Positions 42,142-51,245 of a stretch of DNA of 59,662 nucleotides are shown in pieces; position 1 is the stretch's first letter; the number at the start of each line of letters is the position of its first letter. Made by a program: the position numbers and the translations under genes. Source of the stretch: Candidatus Nanopelagicales bacterium (lineage in GTDB: Bacteria; Actinomycetota; Actinomycetes; S36-B12; CAIYMF01); contig JAFIHG010000057.1 of NCBI GenBank assembly GCA_017848795.1, positions 1 to 59,662 on the forward strand, written 5' to 3'. Below the pieces are notes generated by a model. It was not told the DNA's origin. It made no database searches and saw nothing but the letters and a program-made list of their open reading frames with translations.

Positions 42142-44544
42142 TCACACGACCCCGCGGTGTTGCAGCACCCGGAACGCGACGGCGCCGGGCACCACCGGCA
42201 GCCAGAACGTCAGCGCGCGCGAGGTCAGGACCGTCGCGACGGCGGTCGTCGGGCCGACGCCGATGGCCGACATCGCGGCGACGGTGGCGGCCTCCACGGT
42301 GCCGAGCCCGCCCGGGGTCGGCGCGAGCTGGCCGAGCGTCGAACCGACGACGTACACCGCCATGACCGGCAGCCACCGGACATCGGGCTGGAAGGCCGCG
42401 AGCGTCGCGGCCAGTCCGAACGCCTGCAGCAGCACGTACAGCACTGTCCCGCCGAACAGCTGCACGGCGCGTACCGGTGCGCGCAGCGTCGGCACCAGCT
42501 CGGTCAGGACCTCCCGTACCAGCGCCCGCAGCGGCCGCCACACCCGGCGGCGCCCCCACTGCGAGGCGAGCACGCCGGCGGCCACGAGCAGCACCACCCC
42601 CGCGCCGAGCAGGAGCGGCCACGGCGGTGGCCGCAGGTCGACGGGTACGGCGCTTCCGATCACCAGGACGCCGAGGACCGTCGCGACCGCGGTCACGAGT
42701 CCGGTGATCCCCCGGTTCAGCAGCAGCGCACCGACGGCGTGGGCGCGCAGCAGACCGCAGCGTTCGAGATAGACGATGTTCACCCCGTAGAACCCGAGGC
42801 CCCCGACGGTCGTGCGGCCGGTGAAGGCGGCGGCGAGCTGTACGACCAGCGTCCGCACCACCGGCAGGTCCTGCCGGCAGGAGCCGAGGATGGAGATGCC
42901 GGAGGCGACGATGGCGAGCAGGCCGGCGACCACCGCGACGGCGATCCATCCCCGGTCGGCGTTGTCGAGCGCGGTCAGGACCTGACCGAGGCTGGAGAGC
43001 TGGGGGAGCAGCAGGTACACCGCCAGGCCCACCGCGAGCAGGACCACGAGGGTGACCGGGCGCACCGGCGAGCGGAACTGCGGGGGTGCGGAGTCCAGTG
43101 CCTCCGCCAAGGTCTCGCGCAGGTCGGCGAGGACCACCCGGCCGCTCGTGAGCTGCGAGCGCAGCCGGTGATGGAGCGCCAGCCACTGCAGCCGTGGCAG
43201 GACCGCGAGCAGCGTCTCCCGCGGTACGCCGCGCAGGGCGCTGTCAGCGGCGCGCGCCACGCCGACGACCGAGGTGATCGTCACCAGCACGTCGGCCAGG
43301 TCCTGCAGGTGGCGCGACTCCGGCCCGCCGACGCGACCGAACGTGAAGTCGGTGATCCGGGGCCGTCCCTCCTCGTCGACCAGGATGGTGCTCGCCAGCA
43401 GCGCGTGGTGCGTGACGTGAATGCGACCGAGCGCGAGCACGTCCTGCAGCAGCCGGTCCAGCAGCTCGTCCGGGACCTGCGCGGCGGTGCAGTCGCACAG
43501 CAGCCGGCCCGGCAGCCGTCGGCGCACCAGGAACGGCGGTCCGTGGCGGATCTCCCCGGCGCAGTACACCGGCAGCGTGCCGACGCCGGCCCGTTCGGCG
43601 AGCAGCGTCACGTACGCCTCGTGCTCCACCTCGTGCCGCGGTGTCGACAGGGCCGGTTCGTCCTCCACCTCCACCGAGGCGAGCAACCTGCGGAGCTTGT
43701 ACGAGGGGCCGGCGAGCCGGTGCAGCCGGCGGACCACCTTCAAGGTGAGCTGTTCACCGCCGCTCGTGGTGAGCAGGTAGGTCTCCGGGCGCAGGAACCG
43801 CCGTTTCACGGGGACGAGTTCGGCACCGCCGAGCCCGACCGCCTCCAGCGCGAGCTGCAGCGACCGGTCGCTTGTGGCACGACCCGGCGCACCGAGCACG
43901 AGGTGGTACGCGGCCGCCGTCCCCCAGCCGAGCGCGGCACCGCACACGACCCCTACCGGGAGGTGGGTCGCGAGGAAGACGTCGCCGACCGCCACCAGGA
44001 CCACCAGGGTCCAGGACGCGTGCCGCGCCACCCGGCCCAGGTACGGGACGGCGACGGCGGTCAGCGCCGTGATCACCGCGACGTGGACCGACGGGAAGTC
44101 GAACCCACCCGACGCGGGCGCGCGCAGCAGGTGGCCCAGGGTCTCGGGTACCGCCCGGGGCGGGGTGAGCCACTGCAGCAGCAGGGCAAGCGCGCCCGCG
44201 CTCACTCCGGCGGCGGCCAGGATCGCACCCAGCCGGAGCCGGCCGGCGTAGAGCGCGAGGCCCGCGGCGAGCAGGATCCCGGGCCAGGAGCCGGACCAGA
44301 CGATGACCTGCCAGCCGCGCGTCGTCGCGTCCGGGATACGTTCCAGCTCCGAGAAGATCGCCGCCTCGACCGGGTTGGTCCCGTGGGCCAGGGCGATGAA
44401 CAGGCACCCGAACACGACGCCCGCGGCGATCCCCATCCGCAGCAGGTCGACCGGGTGGCGTCCGATCGATGCGCGCAGCCGCGCGTACCGGGCCTGGCGT
44501 CGGCCCGGTGGTCGGGCACCGGTGCCAGGACCGCCCTTCGGCAT
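42142..44544 (-). CDS. PAP2 - degenerate kinase - flippase-like membrane fusion
   Basis: This is an 800-residue membrane protein. An N-terminal PAP2-like domain (about 30-210) has six helices with FDFPSVHVAV and FLATHLPVG, a variant of the phosphatase motif. The middle (about 230-470) is kinase-like, with TLKVVRRLH as the ATP-lysine region and HHALLASTILVDEEGRPRITDFTFG as the catalytic loop. The usual catalytic Asp of HxD is not visible, so it may be a pseudokinase. The C-terminal part (about 500-795) is a lysyl-phosphatidylglycerol-synthase-type flippase domain with GGLGFYGVNIVYLERCG and QLAPTPGGLGTVEA. It may flip a lipid or lipid-linked sugar. ATG 44544 is used; 44580 is an alternative. 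Confidence 0.85.
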   Translation of the reverse strand: MPKGGPGTGARPPGRRQARYARLRASIGRHPVDLLRMGIAAGVVFGCLFIALAHGTNPVEAAIFSELERIPDATTRGWQVIVWSGSWPGILLAAGLALYAGRLRLGAILAAAGVSAGALALLLQWLTPPRAVPETLGHLLRAPASGGFDFPSVHVAVITALTAVAVPYLGRVARHASWTLVVLVAVGDVFLATHLPVGVVCGAALGWGTAAAYHLVLGAPGRATSDRSLQLALEAVGLGGAELVPVKRRFLRPETYLLTTSGGEQLTLKVVRRLHRLAGPSYKLRRLLASVEVEDEPALSTPRHEVEHEAYVTLLAERAGVGTLPVYCAGEIRHGPPFLVRRRLPGRLLCDCTAAQVPDELLDRLLQDVLALGRIHVTHHALLASTILVDEEGRPRITDFTFGRVGGPESRHLQDLADVLVTITSVVGVARAADSALRGVPRETLLAVLPRLQWLALHHRLRSQLTSGRVVLADLRETLAEALDSAPPQFRSPVRPVTLVVLLAVGLAVYLLLPQLSSLGQVLTALDNADRGWIAVAVVAGLLAIVASGISILGSCRQDLPVVRTLVVQLAAAFTGRTTVGGLGFYGVNIVYLERCGLLRAHAVGALLLNRGITGLVTAVATVLGVLVIGSAVPVDLRPPPWPLLLGAGVVLLVAAGVLASQWGRRRVWRPLRALVREVLTELVPTLRAPVRAVQLFGGTVLYVLLQAFGLAATLAAFQPDVRWLPVMAVYVVGSTLGQLAPTPGGLGTVEAATVAAMSAIGVGPTTAVATVLTSRALTFWLPVVPGAVAFRVLQHRGVV

Positions 44545-44644
44545 GCTCCCGATGCTGTCGCGACGCCGTGCGCGCGGCAACGGCGCGGGTGCGGGCTCCC
44601 TGCTCTGGCATGATCCTCGCTGTCCTGGAAGGAAGGAGCGCGGC

Positions 44645-45367
44645 GTGCTCGAGCCGCAACAGATCGAACGGGTGCTGGCGGTCGCGGCTCACCCCGACGA
44701 CCTCGACTTCGGGGCCGCGGGCACCATCGCGGACTTCACGTCCAGGGGGGTGCAGGTCACCTACCTGGTCTGCACCGACGGCGACGCCGGTGGGCACGAC
44801 CGGACGGTGGATCGTGGCAGCATCGCCGGGCTGCGCCGGGAGGAACAGCGCGCCGCCGCCGCGGCGGTCGGCGTGCAGGACGTACGGTTCCTCGGCTACC
44901 GGGACGGGCAGCTCGAACCCACGCAGGAACTGCGTCGCGACATCAGCCGGGTCATCCGCCAGGTGCGGCCGGACCTGATGCTCGTGCAGTCACCGGAACG
45001 CAACTGGGACCGGATTCCCGCCTCGCATCCCGACCACCTCGCCGCGGGGGAGGCGAGCATGTGCGCCGTCTACCCGGACGCACGCAACCCCTTCGCGCAT
45101 CCCGAACTGCTCGCGGACGAGGGGCTGGATGCCTGGACGGTGAAGGAGGTCTGGGTGATGGCCCATCCGCAGCTCGACCGCTACGTCGACATCACCGAGC
45201 ACTTCCCCGCCAAGGTCCGGGCGTTGCGCGCGCACGCGTCCCAGACCGGGCACATGGACCAGCTGGAGCCGATGCTGCGCGAGTGGTCCACGTCGTACGC
45301 CGCTGCCGCCGGGATGCCCGAAGGCCGTCTCGCGGAAGGGTTCTTCGCGCGCCCGATGCCGCTCTGA
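44645..45367 (+). CDS. PIG-L (LmbE-like) deacetylase
   Basis: This 240-residue protein has the zinc motif AHPDDLDFG at 15-23 and a second His in HPDHLAAGEA near 123, with TDGDAGGHDR between. The family removes N-acetyl groups from sugars; in actinobacteria MshB and Mca act on mycothiol and its conjugates. Length and motifs fit, but I cannot tell MshB from relatives. GTG 44645 follows AAGGAG by about 8 bases. It converges on the sensor-kinase gene with an 18-base gap. Confidence 0.9.
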   Translation: MLEPQQIERVLAVAAHPDDLDFGAAGTIADFTSRGVQVTYLVCTDGDAGGHDRTVDRGSIAGLRREEQRAAAAAVGVQDVRFLGYRDGQLEPTQELRRDISRVIRQVRPDLMLVQSPERNWDRIPASHPDHLAAGEASMCAVYPDARNPFAHPELLADEGLDAWTVKEVWVMAHPQLDRYVDITEHFPAKVRALRAHASQTGHMDQLEPMLREWSTSYAAAAGMPEGRLAEGFFARPMPL

Positions 45368-45385
45368 GCGACGGCGCGGACGGCG

Positions 45386-46804
45386 TCAGTCCCCGTCCGT
45401 GGCCGGGGCCGTCCTGCCCTCGGTGGGACCGACGATGGGCACCGTGACGCGGAAGACCGTGTCGCCCGGCTCGGACGTGACGGCGATGGTGCCGTGGTGG
45501 CGCTCGACGACGATCCGCCGGGCGATGTCGAGCCCGAGCCCGGTGCCCTCACCGACCGGCTTGGTCGTGAAGAACGGGTCGAATGCCCGGCGGACGACCT
45601 CGGGTGGCATACCGGCGCCGGTGTCGCCGACCTCGACGACGACGTCCGGTCCGTCGCGGCGGGTGGCGATGCGCAGCGTGCCCGTACCGCCCATGGCGTC
45701 GACGGCGTTGTCGATCAGGTTGGTCCACACCTGGTTCATCGCCCCGGGATACACGTCGATCGCCGGTACGTCGTCGTCGTACGCCCGGACCACCTCGATG
45801 CCGCCGCGCAGCTTGTGGCCCAGCATGACGAGCGTGCTCTCGATGCCTTCGGTGACGTCGACCTGCTGGCGCGCCGCGCGATCCATCTGGGAGTAGGAAC
45901 GGACGGCCCCGACGAGCTCGGAGACCCGGCCGGTGGCGAGCTTGATCTCCGACAGGAGGGCGTCGGCGGCCTGGGTGCTGGCGACCCAGCGCAGACCGGG
46001 CTCGAGGGCATGTGCGGGAAGCAGCGCCGTCGCCTGCTCGCACCAGGCGACGTCGACGCCTGCGGCGGCGAGGGTCGGCGCGAGCTCCCAGCCCGAGTTG
46101 ACGCCATGTGCGTCGAGCCAGTCGGAGAGCTCGTCCTCGACCTGCCCCTGAGCGACCGCGTCGTGCTGTGCCCCGGGCGGCGGGACCGAGCGACGCGCGG
46201 TGTCGAGGGCCGTGAACTGCGCAGCGGTCAGCCCGGCCCGCGCCAGCTGCGCCAAGGACTCGAGCAGGCCGTCGCAGGTGGTGGCGAGCGCGTCGACGGC
46301 CCGACTCGCCGCGGCGGCCGGGTTGTTCAGCTCGTGCGCGAGACCGGCCGACAGCCGCCCCAGAGCGACGAGCGACTCCCGGCGGCGGGCCCCCTCCTCG
46401 ATGTTCCGGGCGGTGTGGAACAGCCCCTCGACCAGGTGCGAGGCGAGGGGGAACTCGTCCAGGACCGCGCGCAGCACCGGTGCCGGCACCCGCAGCATCC
46501 GGCCCGCGACGATGCCGCGTCCGCTGGCGAGGTAGACGCCGGCGTCGTCCCACGCGCGAAAACCTCCCGACCAGCGGCCCGGCACGTCGAACCCGCCGAC
46601 CACGGTCTCCTCCCCACCGGTGCGCCGGACCAGGTCCAGTGCCCCGTCCAGCAACACCCACCAGTCGTCGGCGGGATCGCCCTCGACGAAGACGAGCTGG
46701 CCCACGTCGAACGTGACGACCGCAGAACCGTCGAGCAGCCGTTGCAGCTGGGCGTCGCTGAGCCGGTCGAACAGGAAGATCGAACGCAGGTCGTCCGGCC
46801 GCAT
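45386..46804 (-). CDS. histidine kinase with cyclic-nucleotide-binding domain
   Basis: This is a 472-residue cytosolic kinase without membrane segments. A cNMP-binding-type domain (about 1-135) starts LRSIFLFDRLSDAQLQRLLDG and has VFVEGDPADDWWVLLDGAL; the ligand-binding Arg-Ala signature of CAP is not obvious. The dimerisation helix has LGRLSAGLAHELNNPAAAA with phospho-His157. The ATPase domain has NLIDNAVDAMGG, DTGAGMPP and GTGLGLDIARRIV. It should phosphorylate the receiver of the upstream gene. ATG 46804 overlaps that gene's stop (TGATG); GTG 46807 is an alternative. Confidence 0.92.
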   Translation of the reverse strand: MRPDDLRSIFLFDRLSDAQLQRLLDGSAVVTFDVGQLVFVEGDPADDWWVLLDGALDLVRRTGGEETVVGGFDVPGRWSGGFRAWDDAGVYLASGRGIVAGRMLRVPAPVLRAVLDEFPLASHLVEGLFHTARNIEEGARRRESLVALGRLSAGLAHELNNPAAAASRAVDALATTCDGLLESLAQLARAGLTAAQFTALDTARRSVPPPGAQHDAVAQGQVEDELSDWLDAHGVNSGWELAPTLAAAGVDVAWCEQATALLPAHALEPGLRWVASTQAADALLSEIKLATGRVSELVGAVRSYSQMDRAARQQVDVTEGIESTLVMLGHKLRGGIEVVRAYDDDVPAIDVYPGAMNQVWTNLIDNAVDAMGGTGTLRIATRRDGPDVVVEVGDTGAGMPPEVVRRAFDPFFTTKPVGEGTGLGLDIARRIVVERHHGTIAVTSEPGDTVFRVTVPIVGPTEGRTAPATDGD

Positions 46805-48467
46805 CACACGCTCGCCAGGTAGCGGTGCACCAGGTAGACGGCCATGGCGCCCTCGCCGACCGCGGACGCGACCCGCTTCATCGAGTCGAGCCGCACGTCG
46901 CCTGCCGCGAAGATCCCGGGCTCGCTGGTCTCCAGACTCATCGGGGGCCGGTTCGGCAGCGGCCAGGATGGTGCGCCGCGCCCGGTGAGCACCCCGCGCC
47001 CGGTGACCACGAAGCCGTGGCCATCACGCAGCACCTGCTCGCCGAGCCAGTCGGTGCGCGGCGCGGCACCGATGAACACGAACAGCCAGTTCGTCGCCGC
47101 CTCCTCCTCCGCACCGGTCTGCGAGTCGCGTACGACGACGCTCTCGAGGTGGCCGTCGCCGCCGGCGCCGACCACCTCGCTGCGCAGCCGCACCTCGACG
47201 TTGGGCGCGGCCTCGATGCGTTCGACCAGGTAGCGGGACATCCCGGCCGCAAGGCTCGCACCGCGGACCAGCATGACCACCCGCTTGGCGTGCTTGGCCA
47301 GGTTCAGCACGGCCTGCCCGGCAGAGTTCGCCGCCCCGACGAGGTACACGTCCGCGCCGCTGCACTGCACAGCGTCCGACGCGCTCGCGCCGTAGAAGAC
47401 GCCGCGGCCGGTGAAGTCGTCGAGCCCGGGGGCGGTGAGCCGTCGGTACGACACGCCGGTGGCGACGAGCACGGCGCGCGCCTCGACCTGAGCACCGCCG
47501 TCCATCAGGACGGCGTGCACGGGCCCGCGGCGTTCGAGGCCGTTCACCTCGCGCGGGCGAGCACCATCTCGGCACCGAAACGGGACACCTGGGCCACTGC
47601 ACGTTGAGCGAGGTCCGCGCCCGAAAGCCCCTTGGGGAACCCGAGGTAGTTCTCGATCGCCGCGCTCTGCCCTGCCTGGCCGCCCGGGGCGGCGCGCTCG
47701 ACGACGATCGTCTGCAGGCCCTCCGACGCGGCGTAGACAGCGGCCGCCAGACCGGCGGGGCCGGCGCCGACCACGCACAGGTCGTAGAGCGGCTGGCGGG
47801 CGGCCGTGTGCAGCCCGAGGGCTTCGGCAAGCTCGACCGTCGACGGTGCGACGAGCGTCGGACCGTCCGGCACCAGCACCAGCGGAAGATCGTCGGACGC
47901 GGCCCCGGCGAGGTCGCGCAATCGTGCGCCCTGCTCGTCGAGCTCGACGTCGAACCAGTCGTACGGCACATGGTTGCGGGCGAGGAACGTCTTGAGGTCG
48001 TGACTGCGGACCGACCAGCGGTCCCCGACGACCCGTACCTGCCCCGACCGGTCGGGATGCTGGCGACGCCAGTCGTCGAGCAGGTCGTCGATGACGGGGT
48101 AGAGCCGCTCCTCCGGGGGATCCCACGGCTTGAGCAGGTAGTAGTCGAGGCCGATCTCGTTGATCGCCCGGATAGCGACGTCGGTGTCGGCGTACGCCGT
48201 CAGCAGGAGCAGCTTGGTGTCGGGGGACAGGTCGTGGACCCGGGCGAGCAGCTCGGTGCCCGTCATGCCCGGCATGCGCTGGTCCGACGCGACGAGCGCG
48301 ACCGGACGGTCCTGCAGCGCCAGGCGGCGCAGCGCCTCGATCGCATCCGTGCCGGAGGTGAGGCGCAGGATCCGGTAGTCCGGCCCGTAGCGGCGGCGCA
48401 GGTCGCGTGCCACCGCGTTGGAGACGACCTCGTCGTCGTCGACGGTCAGGATGATCGGCTTCGCCAT
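46804..48467 (-). pseudogene. receiver / glutaredoxin-like / thioredoxin-reductase-like fusion, one-base frameshift
   Basis: Residues 1-130 are a response-regulator receiver with phospho-Asp62 (SDQRMPGMTG), Thr90 and Lys113 (LLKPW). Residues 143-220 have a glutaredoxin-like layout (VRVVGDRWSVRSHDLKTFL, VPYDWFDVE) with SVRS where CPYC is expected. From 228 a thioredoxin-reductase-like part begins (VVGAGPAGLAAAVYA, PGGQAGQSAAIENYLG). The frame stops at 47544; reading one base back near 47553 continues EVNGLERRGPVHAV to 46804, with LVATGVSYRRL, LVGAANSAGQAVLNL and FAAGDVRLD. No CxxC occurs at the usual site (YGASASD instead). The intact protein would have about 554 residues and be the kinase's partner. 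The lesion may be a base-call error. Confidence 0.85.
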
Positions 48468-48590
48468 TCGGTCCCACTCCCACGCGGCCGGCCCCTGCCC
48501 CGGCCGGACATCGGTGGAAGCCGCCTTCGCACACTACGCCCGGCCACCCGTGTCGTTGACGAAACCGGTCCTGCCCGCCAGGTTGGCCCC

Positions 48591-48917
48591 ATGCGTCGCC
48601 GCACCGTCTTCTCGTTGCTCGCCTCTCTCGCCACGCTGGCATTCCTCGGCTTCTACCTCGGGCTGGCCCGATCCCAGGACACGCCCGTGAACCAGGGGGT
48701 CGTGCCCTTCTTCGCCGGCGCGTTGCTGCTCGCGGCGGTGCTGTGCGCGTTGGTACCGACCCGGTCGACGAACCGGCTGGCCATCGTCGCGCTCGTCCTG
48801 CTCGCCGCGTTGAGCCTGCTCGCGCTGATGTCGATCGGGATCTTTCTGCTCCCGGCCGGTGTGCTGCTGGTGGTCGCGATGCAGCCGACGAACGAGGAGC
48901 AGGAGCAGCCGCGCTAG
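48591..48917 (+). CDS. small membrane protein, three helices
   Basis: This 108-residue protein has three hydrophobic segments (about 6-25, 39-59, 67-98: [52 protein letters not shown]) and a charged tail NEEQEQPR. No family is recognised. ATG 48591 is the only sensible start. Its TAG stop shares bases with the stop of the opposite-strand membrane gene, so the pair is convergent with a four-base overlap. Confidence 0.7.
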   Translation: MRRRTVFSLLASLATLAFLGFYLGLARSQDTPVNQGVVPFFAGALLLAAVLCALVPTRSTNRLAIVALVLLAALSLLALMSIGIFLLPAGVLLVVAMQPTNEEQEQPR

Positions 48918-49171
48918 CGCGGGTCGCGCTCGGCGCGGGCTCCCTGACGCAGCACCCCGAACAGGCTCGCCCCCGAGACCAGCGCCCAGACCCCCTCGAG
49001 CAGCAGGAAGCCCCACTGCGCGCCGAGGTACGCATCGACGGCGAGCACCGCCGAGCCGACCAGGTTCAGGAGCAGGTAGGCCCGCGAGCGCAGGTCGAGC
49101 AGTCCGCGCTGGGCGAGCGCGAAAGCGGCCAGGATGAGCAGCGATCCCGCGATCTGCACCGCCACCGGCAT
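48914..49171 (-). CDS. small membrane protein (CBU_0592-like)
   Basis: This 85-residue protein has three close hydrophobic segments: [38 protein letters not shown] and [20 protein letters not shown]. The pattern (an N-terminal helix, then YLLLNLVGS and [14 protein letters not shown]) resembles the CBU_0592 family of small inner-membrane proteins, whose role is unknown. The tail is basic. It overlaps the stop of the convergent gene by four bases. Confidence 0.75.
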   Translation of the reverse strand: MPVAVQIAGSLLILAAFALAQRGLLDLRSRAYLLLNLVGSAVLAVDAYLGAQWGFLLLEGVWALVSGASLFGVLRQGARAERDPR

Positions 49172-49341
49172 GACGACGACCTCCCTCCTGCGGCGTCGTC
49201 TTTACCGACCGGGTACGGCGCGTCTCGTCCGGGGTTCCCGCCGGCGGGCGGGCCGCCCGCCATTCTGCCGGACGCCGCGAGCGGGCCGGCTCCGGTGAAC
49301 TCGCTTGTGCGAGAGGAAGCCCCGCAGCAGACTGCGCGTCC

Positions 49342-50253
49342 GTGAACGACATCAACGACCTGGGACTGCCGGCCTACCGCGTCCGCCCGCTCGTGCCGCA
49401 GGACGCGGAAGCGGTCTACGAGCTGATGGCCGCTGGCGAGGTCGAAGCGACCGGTGAGATCCACATCGAGCCGGCCGACATCGTCAGCGACTGGCAGCGC
49501 CCCAGCTTCGACCTGGCGACCCAGTCGATCGGGGTCTTCGACGCGGATGCGCTCGTCGGGTACGCGGAGGTCGTGCACGGCCGGCGGGCCGACGCCGCCG
49601 TCGCGGCGACCCATCGGGGGCGGGGGATCGGGACGGCGCTCGCCCGCTGGACCCAGCGGATCAGCGTCCGCGACGGGTCGGGGCTGGTCGGCATGCCGCA
49701 ACCGGTCGGGTCCGCGGGGGAGAAGCTGCTGCGGTCACTGGGATACCGGGTGCTCTGGACGTCGTGGTTGCTCGCGATGCCCGCCGGCACCACGGTCGAG
49801 CCGCAGCCGCTGCCCGCCGGGTACGAGATCGTGACTGCGGCCGACGAGAGTGAGCTGCGTCAGGTGCACGGTGTCATCGAGGACGCGTTCCTGGAGTGGG
49901 CGCAGCGGGAACGGGAGTCGTTCGAGGACTTCCTCGCGGCTACCGTGCAGCGTCCGGGGTACGAGCCCTGGAACGTCCGAGCGGTGCGCGACGGGTCCGG
50001 CGCGATCGTCGGTGCGAGCGTCGTCCTGCTCTCCGGTGAGGTCGGCTACGTAGACCGGCTCGCCGTGCGCAAGGACCAGCGCGGCCGCGGGCTGGCCCGC
50101 GCGCTGCTCGCCGACGCGTTCGCGCAGGCCGACGCGCACGGCGCCACCCGTTCCGAGCTCAACACCGACACGCGTACCGGCGCCCTCGGGCTCTACCAGC
50201 GGGTCGGCATGCGGGTCACGAACACCTGGCAGCACTGGGTCTACCAGTCCTGA
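49342..50253 (+). CDS. tandem GNAT N-acetyltransferase
   Basis: This 303-residue protein has two GNAT folds. The N-terminal one is weak, with AAVAATHRGRGIGTALARW near 88. The C-terminal one has GYVDRLAVRKDQRGRGLARALLADAF near 234 (acetyl-CoA loop RGRGLA) and GALGLYQRVGMRVTNTW near 276. Mycothiol synthase MshD has the same two-domain layout, but the sequence does not show that activity clearly. GTG 49342 is chosen by homology. Cytoplasmic. It converges on the ABC permease gene with a 21-base gap. Confidence 0.88.
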   Translation: MNDINDLGLPAYRVRPLVPQDAEAVYELMAAGEVEATGEIHIEPADIVSDWQRPSFDLATQSIGVFDADALVGYAEVVHGRRADAAVAATHRGRGIGTALARWTQRISVRDGSGLVGMPQPVGSAGEKLLRSLGYRVLWTSWLLAMPAGTTVEPQPLPAGYEIVTAADESELRQVHGVIEDAFLEWAQRERESFEDFLAATVQRPGYEPWNVRAVRDGSGAIVGASVVLLSGEVGYVDRLAVRKDQRGRGLARALLADAFAQADAHGATRSELNTDTRTGALGLYQRVGMRVTNTWQHWVYQS

Positions 50254-50274
50254 CCGGCGACGGCGGGGCGGTGG

Positions 50275-51234
50275 TCAGTGCAGGCGCACCCGCGGGTCGA
50301 GCACGGCGTACCCGATGTCGACAAGGATGTTGGCGACCACCACGGCGGCCGAGGCGAACAGCACGATCCCGATGATGACGGGGAAGTCCTGCTGGCCGAT
50401 AGCGTCGATCGCGGTCTTGCCGAGCCCGGGCAGGCTGAACACGGTCTCGGTGACGACCACCCCGCCGACCAGCTGCCCGAGGTCGATCCCGAACTGCGTG
50501 ACGACGGGCGTGAGCGCGCTGCGTACGGCGTGCCTGCCGATGACCCGGCTCTCGCGGATGCCCTTGGCCCGCGCGGTGCGGATGTAGTCCTCACCCAGGA
50601 CATCGAGCATGGAACCACGCATCAGGCGGGTGTACGTCGCGGCCAGGACCAGCGCAAGGGTCAGCCACGGCAGGATCAGGTGCTGCGCCCAGGGCATCAC
50701 GCCTTGCGAGAGGGGCACATATCCCCCTGGTGGGAACCAGGAGTACCCGGCGAGGGTGAGGTAGAAGTAGAGGTAGAGCAGCAGCAGCAGGCCGAGCAGG
50801 AAGGTCGGCATCGAGTAGAAGAACAGTGCGAAGACGGTGAGCCCGCGGTCGGCGATCGAGCGCGGCTTGACCGCCGACACGATGCCCGTCGACACGCCGA
50901 GCAGGAGCCAGATCACCGACGCGCCGATGGCGAGCGACAAGGTGATCGGCAATGCGGCTGCGATGATCGTCGTCACCGGCACGCCGTGGTAGTAGTCGTA
51001 CCCGAGGTTGCCGTGCAACGCGTTTCCGACGAAGTCCAGGTACTGGCGCCACAGCGGCTGGTCGAGACCGAGCCGGGCCTGGATCGACGCGACGACCTCC
51101 GGGGTCGCCTGCCGTCCGGCGAGGGTGCGCGCCACGTCGTTCGGCGCGATGAAGAACAGCGCGAACACCGCCACCGTGATGAGCCACATCACGACGACGC
51201 CGAGTGCCAGGCGGCGGATCAGGAACCGGATCAC
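50275..51234 (-). CDS. ABC importer permease (DppB/OppB type)
   Basis: This 319-residue membrane protein starts MIRFLIRRLALGVVVMWLITV and has six or so helices. The N-terminal domain has FIAPNDVARTLAGRQATPE and LGLDQPLWRQYLDFVGNALHGNLG, typical of DppB-like permeases. The cytoplasmic coupling loop is DYIRTARAKGIRESRVIGRHA near 225. It forms the channel with the next-upstream permease gene. It is the last gene of the importer operon, 11 bases after the other permease. Confidence 0.94.
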   Translation of the reverse strand: MIRFLIRRLALGVVVMWLITVAVFALFFIAPNDVARTLAGRQATPEVVASIQARLGLDQPLWRQYLDFVGNALHGNLGYDYYHGVPVTTIIAAALPITLSLAIGASVIWLLLGVSTGIVSAVKPRSIADRGLTVFALFFYSMPTFLLGLLLLLYLYFYLTLAGYSWFPPGGYVPLSQGVMPWAQHLILPWLTLALVLAATYTRLMRGSMLDVLGEDYIRTARAKGIRESRVIGRHAVRSALTPVVTQFGIDLGQLVGGVVVTETVFSLPGLGKTAIDAIGQQDFPVIIGIVLFASAAVVVANILVDIGYAVLDPRVRLH

Positions 51235-51245
51235 GGATCACTCCT

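Noticed and set aside
42157..44613. 818-codon plus-strand open frame
   Set aside because: It mirrors the PAP2-flippase gene; the product is Arg/Gln/His-rich without domains.
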